Shown here one piece after another: positions 56,037 to 64,000 of a DNA stretch of 64,000 nt. This DNA is from Aegilops tauschii subsp. strangulata (lineage: Eukaryota; Streptophyta; Magnoliopsida; Poales; Poaceae). The stretch spans positions 377,805,633 through 377,869,632 of the forward strand of contig NC_053039.3 in NCBI RefSeq assembly GCF_002575655.3, given 5' to 3'. Under the pieces are notes generated by a model. That model searched no databases. It was not told the DNA's origin and was given only the letters and a program-made list of their open reading frames with translations. How positions within the stretch are numbered: position 1 is the stretch's first letter; every line of letters starts with the position of its first letter. Position numbers and translations under genes: made by a program.

Positions 56037-56352
56037 ACGGGATACTGTTCATCTCCACCGTCGACCTCCTCCAGCCTCCACGGGCTCCTGTTCATCCAGC
56101 CTCCACCGCACGCTACTCCACCGGCTACTGTTCAACCACCCCTCCACGGGCACCCCTCCACCGTCTACTGTTCATCCAGCCCTCCACACCACGGGGTCCT
56201 GTTCAACCACCCCTCCACGGGCACCCCTCCACCGTCTACTGTTCATCCAGCCCTCCACCACACCACGGGGTCCTGTTCATCCAGAGGCAACGCCACCGCT
56301 CACTGTTCATCCACCCCCCCCCCCCCCGCAACGCTCACTGTTCATCCAATCG
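56037..56352 (+). repeat. CACTGTTCATCC-rich repeats and an 86-bp duplication
   Basis: TACTGTTCATCCAG and TCCTGTTCAACCACC recur many times; a segment of about 86 bases (CAACCACCCCTCCACGGGC to CCACACCACGGGGTCCTGTT, shortened here) is repeated at 56129 and 56209. A run of C lies near 56315. All open frames here are repeat artefacts. Confidence 0.8.
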
Positions 56353-56852
56353 ATCGGCTTCAGTTAGCAGCAGTAGCGAAGGAATCGCTCGATCGGGTTC
56401 AGTTAACAGCCATCGATCGATCGCTCGGGTTCAGTAACGCGTAGCCTGCAGTGCAATCGCTCGGGTTCAGTTAGAGCCCAACGCCTCGCTCGGGTTCAGT
56501 TAGAGCCAACGCCTCGCACACACGCGCGTACGTGTACGAGAGAAACGCGCATCGCTCGGCCCCCGACCTCCCACCGTAACCAGGAACTCCCCGAAATTTT
56601 CCTCTCCCTCGCTTCTACCACGGGTTTTTCCGTCATGGACGGCCCAAAGAATGTCATGCAGCCGCGTCTCCGGCCCGCCCAGGACGAAAAGCCCATTTTC
56701 TGTCATGATTTTTTGTCATAGAAGTAGGAGCCCACCAAATCTATGATGATACCGGGTTTTGTCACAATTACCGTCATAGAAGTGTCATATGTATGACATA
56801 AAAAAATTTCGTTCGGCCCAAAATGTCACGGATGTGTCTTTTTTTTGTAGTG
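56353..56852 (-). repeat. Right terminal region of the CACTA
   Basis: GCTCGGGTTCAGTTA occurs at least five times between 56358 and 56510, then unique GC-rich sequence, then GTCATAGAAGTAGG and GTCATAGAAGTGTCATAT words in opposite orientations and the terminal GTGTCTTTTTTTTGTAGTG (ending 56852). Short repeats like these are bound by TNPA in the En/Spm system. Confidence 0.8.
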
Positions 56853-57771
56853 AAAACATGTGCATACTACACTTTGCGCAGGCAGCATCCCTAGAGAATA
56901 TATTGCAGGGTGTTATGTACCTAATAAACATCTGATAAATAGAGGCATTTTATTTCATCTCGATCCGAACACTCCTATTTGGTGTTGGTGCTCTTTCTAA
57001 GTAACTGTATGTTCAAGAATTGATCCAAATTTAAAGGATAAGAAAGCTTACATGTTCTTATAGGGCTCAGACCGAATAAAGTCTGATCAGGTTTGCTGCT
57101 GTGTTGTTTGTAATATAAAAACAACCATAATTGTGGAGGAGTGAGTCATTCTCTCATGGGGATTTGTTTGCCTAATAGTAGAATTCCAATTGCTTTTGGA
57201 TTTGTATGATGCAGCTTACATACTCCCATCACCTAGTAACATATCAATATCAGTTACTGCATCGTACCGGGTTTATATTATGCATCCCTACTGAAAGTTT
57301 CATTGTCAAATAGAAACGAAGATTACAATTATAGATGATAGATATATGTAATTGTGCGATGCATTCTCACTGCTTCCAGTAGATACTATCATTTCAGAGT
57401 TCACCTAAAATTTGCAATGTTCAAATTTTTGGGATCAAAATACAATTTTTTTAAATTTAAGCCAATATAAAGTGTGTGCAGGTTGACTTTTAAATCATTT
57501 TTGCTTACAAGAAGCTTATCCGTTGTAATGTTTAGCACCTACATAACCTGATGGTCCTATAGCGACTTGGGATTGGCGATTAAAGAAACATGGGTATCAA
57601 GCATATTGATTTGGGAAGTAGATATACAATATGTTATAAAGGAGAAGACAAGTAAATATTGAGTGTGAAAGATCAGTATGATTTTTTTTACTATCATATC
57701 AATTATTGAATTTAATCTGGTATTCAACCCCTCAACATTATATTTAATACATGCTACTACACCATTACTTA
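56853..57771. other. Outer Helitron sequence right of the CACTA
   Basis: It begins with the right AAA of the CACTA target duplication (56853-56855) and continues the outer Helitron. It is AT-rich with no recognisable exon. It ends at the A before the inner Helitron (57771). Confidence 0.55.
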
Positions 57772-60700
57772 TCTCTACTATAAAAGGAGAATTTGACAAG
57801 TAATCAAGCAAGTCAGCACTATCGTCGATGGAAGTTGTCGTGCGGAGATGGAAGTTGACAAGTAATTTTCTCCATGAAGTTGATCTGATGCGAAGGTTGT
57901 GCCAGATAAAAGGTTAATTGAGTTCTCATCTCCAATATGTTTGCATTCTAACTATCCTTGTTGATTCAGTGGTTCCATGATGCTACATTTCACTTGTTTT
58001 TCACCTCTTGATGCTACTATGGACAGAAGGCATTTGCTAATTTGCACATTTTTCTTCTTCTGATAAACTGTGCCAATATCACCTGTAATATAAAAGTTGA
58101 TTGATACTTCTCATTTTATATTTATGTGCTCTCCAGCGAGAACAATTTTTTGACTGGATGTGTTTAATTAGATATGCTCTTTTATTTGTGCGAAGTTGTT
58201 CAGACTTTTCTTTGATTCATTATTTTAGCTGCATAAAAAAGGAGTATGAGTAATGTTTGGTTCCATGCAGGACCAATAAAGGAAGAGAAGCAAATCACAA
58301 CCCTTTAGTTCATGGTCTAGGAGCAGGAAGGTACACATCCATCTTTGTGATATTCTGATATGAATAAGCATAGTACTACATACAGAATCTCTCTATTGTG
58401 TAGATAGGTCATCAAGTAATGGTTAGTAATTCATACTTCTGCTTCACCTTTCAGTTAATTATCCGCTTTCAAGTATTTGTTGCCGAAGTGAGCATCTAAT
58501 TGCAGGAATTCTGTGAGGTAACCATCTCAATCTTTTTGTCACAAGGCTCTTGCGCGGTAGAGATTTTTGCATGGCCATAAATGAATTAGTTCCATTCTTT
58601 GACAGTAAGAGAACGGAGCCAGATGGAGGAACATCAACAATGATGCCAGAAGTTCCATTCTCTTGTTGTAGTAGTGTCTTAATTGGAAGAATATTTTGAT
58701 GATGTTGATTGCTTTCTGTTCTCAACTTTTCATCATTTTAGATCACTTTCTGGATAGTTCAATACTATATTTTCGGGATTAACTATAACATTATGTGAAT
58801 ATATGTTTATTGTTCTAAAATCAATGTTCATCAGCAATCAACCTTCTAACTAAACAATATTTTCGCAAGGGCTTCTCTACACCGGTACGGTCTCTCGCTG
58901 GTACATGATTTGAGGCATAGGAGGGAGGGGCACGTTGCGACGTCGTCATCGGTCACGACTATAGCTTATGAGAAGAATGGGATTTATGCTTGGGAGACTG
59001 CCCCGTGGTTAGCAAGTCATTATTGCCGCCTCCGCTTCCCAAGTTGCCTCGGCTTGCTGTTGGTGTGTGCTGCTTCTGCAGCCCCTGCCGGCCGCCTCTT
59101 TGGTTGGTTTTTGCTGCCACTACTGAAGTTTCCATTGCCTCGGCAAGGTGTCGTCGTCTTACTTGCAAGGCACACATTGCACCGCGGGCAACATCTTGCT
59201 ATGCATGGCCACTCATGTCAAAGTTGGGTTCCAGTTTGACGACCTCTCTACCAAGTCTCCATGTTCTTCTTTCCTGTACTTTCTCCATCTGCTGTTATAC
59301 TCTCTTGCAAGTACGGCTTATCCAGTTTGATGTCATGTTGCTTTGGCAGTTGTGACGTATGTGCAGGATAGATAATGTTTCATTGGTAGCGCACACAGTG
59401 CATCTAGAGAAAACAATCGCTTTCATCGGCAAACATGGATATATTCTTAAGTGAACATTCAGCTAGAATACATATGCATTTTCCATATACTTCAAAGTTT
59501 TATCTCTCAAGGGAGCTGCATTTTTTTGAGAAAGGGAATAACACATATTGGTTGTTTTCATTGTATTAGCCACCTCTATTGTGCGTCTCAATCATTTAAA
59601 TTTTGGGCATTGTACTATCATGCATCAGTTTTGTAATAAATTTGTAGAAGTTTTTGCCCCCAAGAATATAATGAGAAATATTCGCTGCAACTAAACTTTG
59701 TTGAGCATGTCTATTAACACTTTCCTCTTCTCCTATTAGATGTAATGGTCTAGAGCAAAGCAACCCGCATGTATATTGATACTATACTAGAAGGCCACCG
59801 AAGAATTTTACAGAACAAGAGAAGATGGCGTGCACCATATCTTTAAGATGACTTCCCTCACCATGTGGCATGCACTTTTCGGTTTTACTTTAGCGCAATT
59901 ACCATGTATGTAAGGGATGCAATTAGGCTGAATATTGCAATTGTAGTTTTTTCCGAACTTTTTCAACATCCCAGCATTAGTAAAATGCTCCCCCATTCCA
60001 TAATGTAAGACGTTTTTGCAAGCTATATGTTTGTTATACATTATATTGCTAGAAATCAATAATTTACTCTTTTTTACTAATATTGTGTTTTAATAGACCA
60101 TTTCTTGTGTTTCAAAGGGCTGCAATAGTGAATAAAGCAAGAGCAACACCTTATTTGTCGCAACAAGAAATTCTATACATTTTGGACAATTCTTAAATTC
60201 GTCCATATGAGCAACTTGTTAAACAATGTCGCCTGATGTGCCCTATAAGAATATGTTAGGCGCAATTGAAGTTATACCAGTAGAGCAGTTTCCCCCGTTG
60301 CAACGTATTGGCACTTAACTATATGTTTATATGTTTAGTTTTGCATATTAGATATCAGAAATGCCGATTGACAAAGTCATTGATGTAACTATGATGGACT
60401 AGACTAGAAACCCATCGAGTTTTACGCAATCAGAAGAGATGCATACACATATTTTTTTGTATATATGTTGCACATCGACAAGGCTCCTGGGGCAATGTTG
60501 TTGGAAGGGGCCAAAAATTCACCGACTTTGATACAACAAATATTGGTATATGTATATGCAATCAATGCTCATGAGAAAGCTACTAGAGCGTTGAAGCCTT
60601 CTTGAGAAGGCAACACACTCGAGATCGAGAGAGAGAGTGAGGGAGGGAGAGGGGGGAGAGATCAAGGGAGTGATGGAGGGAGAGGGAGGGAGGAAGGAGA

Positions 60701-60997
60701 GATAGATCTTGCAGGTATACACTGGTAGGACAACCATGTTATCAAATATAAATTGGATTTGGTGGTAACTCACCAATGTGTTTGTAGTCAATGTATCAGA
60801 TGTGTTGTAGAAATGTTCTTCGATAAATATGGTTTTAACTCTTGATATTTTATTATGGTTGTAAATTTATCCTTTTACATGTCATCCAAGAAACATTTTT
60901 AGTTGCGAGAAGTAAGAAATGTAGAATAAGAGAACATTTTAACGGTAAAAAAGAAGTCGCCAAAGTAGCCCGTAGCAACGCACGGGCATTCTATTAG
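57772..60997 (+). mobile_element. Inner Helitron, 3.2 kb
   Basis: The 5' end is A|TCTCTACTATAAAAGGAG at 57772. The 3' end has a hairpin (GCCCGT 60968-60973, ACGGGC 60982-60987) and CATTCTATTAG before T; the last four bases are TTAG where CTAG is expected, a likely point change. No Rep/helicase. Its 5' end differs from those of the other two Helitrons, so it belongs to another subfamily. The interior has an unrecognised GC-richer block (58900-59240), with frames on both strands, and a GA-rich tract (60620-60705). Confidence 0.7.
58900..59360 (+). pseudogene. Unrecognised captured exon-like block in the inner Helitron
   Basis: Higher GC than its surroundings and open frames of 109 to 121 codons on the plus strand with no known motif. 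It may be a captured gene piece, but splice borders are not clear. Low-confidence entry. Confidence 0.25.
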
Positions 60998-62649
60998 TTA
61001 TTACTAGTAGTACAGAACAGAAGCAACCATGGCTAAACCATTACAAGATATGAAATAAACACGTACGACTAAGACACTAAGTTGACTTGTTCTTCAGTTA
61101 CCAACATTTGGTCTAGGCGGAGCGAGGCCGTTCGGAGTGAAGACGGGCAACATAGGCAATGGATATCCGATGCAAATTAAGAATGAAACGTTGATTGGTA
61201 TATGACAATCTGCTTTTCTTTCTGCTCTACATTTTCAGAAACTCTGAACGAAGCTGGTGCACATTGGTTCTGGGTTGGTATATTTCATTATGTAGCCTTT
61301 GTTCAGGTAAATCAGACAGAGATGGGGACTATAGGTGGCCTCTCTTTTTACCCATCACTGTTATTGTTAATGAGTCTAACAATGAACTGACTACATCTCC
61401 ATCTTTTTTACCTTTGTTACCAGAGAGATTCTCAAAGGTACAAAATATTACGTCGGCACTTTAAGTCTCCCATTTTGATTGCCGTGATTTGCAATTTGTG
61501 TGTGGGGGCAGTAGTAAGCTCTCGTGCAGTTACGTTGTTGCCAGGTGCTACATTCTCCTGCGATTGTTCAAGCGAAGGTTCTGGAAAACAGCATAGCCAT
61601 TTATGTTGCTTCTATTAGGTGTGGCTGACAAACACGGGGGGCGATTTGGGCACGCGGAAGTCCCTTAAAATTGAGACAAATCCTACGTTGGAACCATCTC
61701 GATGTTCTTCGCCAGCTTCGTCGCATCGAGCCTGTGTATATACTATTGGATCTTGAAGCCCCAAGTCATTTTCTGTTCCCATGATTATTTAGCAAATGCA
61801 GAAAACATTGTCGATTATATTATATGTATATTGTTGGGTAGTAGTTTTTCCCACTAGATCTGAATATTAGGAAGGATATATCTTGTAGCTGGTCAGATTC
61901 AGAATCATGTCGTGATTTCTTAAGGGCCTAATGATTGTTGTTGTTTTTTCCTTTAAAAAATTAAAACTCCTAGGTGATTATCGTAACTATCATAATTGTA
62001 CAAGCAAGATTATCAGAATAACTAAGCAACTATTTCTTCAGATTAAGTACAAAGTTTAGGGTGGTTTTTTTGCAGATCTATAGTGCCTATTTTTTAGGAG
62101 ATTTATAGTGCCTAATTTGAATCAACAAGGACAATGATATTGCAAGGCTTGAAATTTTAGACTCACTTTCTATGCCAAGCTGGAAAATTGACATGCCTTA
62201 TGATTATATATGCAACCAGTAATATTTTTTTTGAAATGCCAGTGGCAACGCATCCGTTACATGTTTTAAGACCTTCGGCGTGAAATTTTCATACTAACTA
62301 CATATATTGTTTGTGCAGGATGGGTATGAGTTGAGGAAGCGGTTTTTATTATACTTGCTAAAACATCGTGGAAATAAAGCTAAAGGCAACTTTCCTGATA
62401 TTGTGAAAGAATTTCTTAAGCGCATCATCTAGGTATTGATAGTTCTGTAATAGATGTTTAGTTGGAACATCGCTCAATTTGTTACATGGACATGTCGTTA
62501 ATCTTTCTTTTTGTTATCAATTTACATTGCAAAAATGAACTTCAATTATTCAATAATTGTGTTTCTGTTATATTGTTTGTACATGTGAAATTTAACATGT
62601 AAGTCTTGCAAACTATTTCAAGAGCCCGTGGCAACGCACGGACACTCTA
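60998..62649 (+). other. 3' segment of the outer Helitron with two exon-like pieces
   Basis: The first piece (61239-61306) lies between TTTTCAG and GTAAAT and reads ETLNEAGAHWFWVGIF; it is loosely like a membrane segment of a PDR-type ABC transporter, but this is weak. The second (62319-62432) follows TTTGTGCAG and reads DGYELRKRFLLYLLKHRGNK and ends FLKRII with TAG, a last-exon shape that I do not recognise. The rest is AT-rich and non-coding. Confidence 0.4.
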
Positions 62650-62830
62650 CTAGTGTGTGTAATGGATCTAGGCATATACTACTTTATATGGGAAATTTAT
62701 TTTAGGGATTTGCTATATATCTGTCGACAGATTTCTTCCTTTTGTCTCTTTTGATTTTCAACTTGCTCGATCGTGTGCAGCGATGCATGAAATCTTTTTG
62801 TGCCACCCCTCTAGTCTTAACTACGTACTA

Positions 62831-62923
62831 GTCCCTCCGTTCCAAAATAGATGACTCAACTTTGTATTAACTTTGTATGAAGGATAGTATAAAGTTGGGT
62901 CATCTATTTTGGAATGGAGGGAA
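62831..62923. mobile_element. Short Stowaway-type MITE, 93 bp
   Basis: Ends GTCCCTCCGTTCCAAAATAG and CTATTTTGGAATGGAGGGA, inverted, flanked by TA on both sides (62829-62830 and 62924-62925). Nearly the whole length folds into one hairpin. Confidence 0.85.
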
Positions 62924-62936
62924 TACGTACTTAGAT

Positions 62937-63362
62937 AAGAAGTGCGGCCCACCACACTCCATATGGGCTGGGCTAGGGTTTATACTTGGGATATAATGGT
63001 GGAGGGTGGGTTTGGGTTTAGGGGCGAGGGGGAGACGACGACGAGGGCGTCGGGAGGATTCTGGAAGGGTGTAGGGCAAACGGGGGTGGGGTGTGGGGCG
63101 CGCGCGGCGCCGTCGGATGGGGTGGAGCCGACGGTGGATGGGGGGCTGGCGTGGGGTGCGTGGGAGGCTGTTTGTCCGACGTGCGGAGCGGCTCCGCGAG
63201 TGGCGACCATTCGTACGTTCGCGACCCCGCGAGCGCGAGGCTGGCAGCTCCTTCGTCTCTCTCGGGTGCTCAGCCTCCACCGTCCCGTCACCGTACGACA
63301 CAGTCTCGGGCAGAGGCAGATGCGCGGTAGCTTGCCGAGGCCGTGGAGGCGCGTAGCCTAGG
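62937..63362. other. GC-rich block with frames on both strands, product unknown
   Basis: Frames of up to 159 codons on the minus strand and 139 on the plus strand overlap. Translations are rich in Arg, Pro and Gly with no domain. It could be a 5' leader or first exon of a gene outside the window, or a captured exon. I cannot choose a strand. Confidence 0.3.
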
Positions 63363-63607
63363 GATGTAAAGTGCCGCATTTTCAGAAACTTTCGAAACTT
63401 TTTGTTTGTTTGGATCGGCTGTCAGTTTGTTGTCTGCTCATTTTTTTATTTGGATCGGCCATGCACCCAATGCACGGACTGATTTTGGTCCCCGCGGCCG
63501 GCATGCCGTGTTTTTTTTCAAATATATGGAAAATTGACCATATTTTATATAATTCAAACAAAATACAAACATATTATATAGCTTCAGGACCAAACAAATA
63601 TATCATA

Positions 63608-63650
63608 CTCCCTTCGTCTCATAATATAAACGCGTTTTTAACACTAGTGC
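63608..63650. mobile_element. Truncated Stowaway MITE
   Basis: CTCCCTTCGTCTCATAATAT, followed by AAACGCGTTTTTAACACTAG, is the left half of a common Stowaway type (preceded by TA at 63606-63607). The right half is missing; the next bases are unrelated. Confidence 0.6.
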
Positions 63651-63694
63651 AAGCCAAATTAAATTAAATTGTCTCAAATACATTTAAAAAAGGA

Positions 63695-64000
63695 TCTCCT
63701 AATGAAGGAGTTAACCCGCAAAAAAATGAAGGAGTTGATAGCCTGGTACGGTTTATTTTCGTCTGGTTTTTATTCGTCTCACCTCTCACCAACCCCATCA
63801 ACTGGTTTTTCTCCTTTCCATTAAAAAACCAAATCTTATTAAAGGAGATATCTTGTTTCATGCTTACTTCAGCAGGTTCTGATTTATTTCAATCACGTAA
63901 ATAAAAAGGTAATTAAGAATTCATAACTTGCACCATATATGTGAGATTACCTTCCTAAAATATAAACGTAATATTTCCTCGATAACCTTCCAAAAGAAAA
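63695..64000 (+). mobile_element. Possible Helitron 5' end running out of the window
   Basis: A|TCTCCTAATGAAGGAG at 63695 and, farther on, GGTTTATTTTCGTCTGG and TTCGTCTCACC resemble the first 80 bases of the outer Helitron (CTCCTAATG ... GGTTTATTTTCATCCCACC). The match is partial and no 3' end is in the window. Confidence 0.3.

Larger units (their letters stand above)
34047..56852 (-). mobile_element. CACTA (En/Spm) transposon, 22.8 kb, TSD AAA
   Basis: The left end is CACTACAAAAAAATACAC and the right end, on the opposite strand, is CACTACAAAAAAAAGACAC, each followed by TCCGTG. Both ends are flanked by AAA (34044-34046 and 56853-56855), the 3-bp duplication made by CACTA elements. Subterminal regions are full of short repeats. 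The only transposon gene seen is a TNPA-like pseudogene on the minus strand (35622-37676), so the 5' end is at 56852. No TNPD (Tnp2) transposase frame is visible anywhere, so it is non-autonomous. Confidence 0.92.
28632..62653 (+). mobile_element. Outer Helitron with captured gene fragments, split by CACTA and inner Helitron
   Basis: The 5' end is A|TCTCTACTCCTAATG at 28632, followed by T-rich, CGTCC-rich sequence as in the small Helitron at 7731. The 3' end has a hairpin (CCGTG 62626-62630, CACGG 62637-62641) and then CTAG at 62650-62653 before host T. Within it lie a CACTA (34047-56852 plus AAA duplication) and another Helitron (57772-60997). Without them the element is 7,987 bp. No Rep/helicase is present, so it is non-autonomous. 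Its cargo is fragments of at least four host genes, with introns. The pairing of these two ends is inferred by nesting. Confidence 0.72.

Noticed and set aside
55430..56444. Proteins of 140-189 residues
   Set aside because: Produced by reading a 71-bp tandem repeat and the following C-rich repeats in several frames.
28632..60997. Alternative pairing: outer 5' end with the 60997 end, and 57772 with 62653
   Set aside because: It would make two overlapping Helitrons that cannot both be intact insertions; simple nesting explains all four ends. It is not fully excluded.
62900..63379. Gene coding for a 159-residue Arg/Pro-rich protein on the minus strand
   Set aside because: Frames of similar length exist on the other strand, no domain or splice signal is evident, and composition explains them.

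Overview
This window is plant nuclear DNA, almost certainly from a Triticeae grass (wheat, barley or a relative). The basis is three copies or parts of an Angela/BARE/WIS-type Copia retrotransposon with the long (about 1.7 kb) LTR typical of that clade, a very large CACTA transposon, Stowaway MITEs of Triticeae type and several Helitrons. Almost all of it is transposable-element DNA. The one gene that looks intact is a small secreted cysteine-rich peptide gene on the minus strand (27736-28215, MEG/ESF-like).

Left part (1-10470). An old, decayed Angela element (internal region 1-3422, 3' LTR 3423-5200) sits inside the C-terminal coding region of a hAT transposase (5202-5321), whose terminal inverted repeat ends near 5494. 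Two copies of a 420-bp repeat follow (5492-6331), then a tRNA-like relic and a complete 1.1-kb minus-strand Helitron (6636-7731) that carries a gene fragment. From about 7840 there is a degenerate array with a unit of roughly 111 bp.

Middle (10471-27305). Part of the array, with a piece of a 484-bp solo LTR, was duplicated in tandem (unit about 2.2 kb). An Angela element inserted into the second unit and is now LTR-internal-LTR-internal, cut off inside RNase H at about 24233. Both Angela internal regions share the same 11-bp frameshifting duplication in gag and have separate later stop codons. The array then resumes (24246-27305), interrupted by the full solo LTR (26003-26486).

Right part (27306-64000). 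About 0.4 kb upstream of the peptide gene lies an outer Helitron (5' TC at 28632, 3' CTAG at 62653). It carries fragments of several host genes: a FAR1-like protein, a sulfate transporter, a DUF7733-type membrane protein, an importin-beta-like protein and unrecognised exons. It has been split by a 22.8-kb CACTA element (34047-56852, target duplication AAA) and by an inner Helitron (57772-60997). Removing both leaves an outer Helitron of about 8 kb. The CACTA has a TNPA-like pseudogene on the minus strand, no visible TNPD transposase, many subterminal repeat arrays and several internally duplicated exon-like blocks. The last 1.3 kb has a Stowaway MITE, a GC-rich block without a recognised product, a truncated MITE and a possible further Helitron 5' end.

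The window is best read as a layered record of insertions and duplications; an order of events can be worked out from the breaks. Family names come from recall of motifs and termini, and no database search was run.
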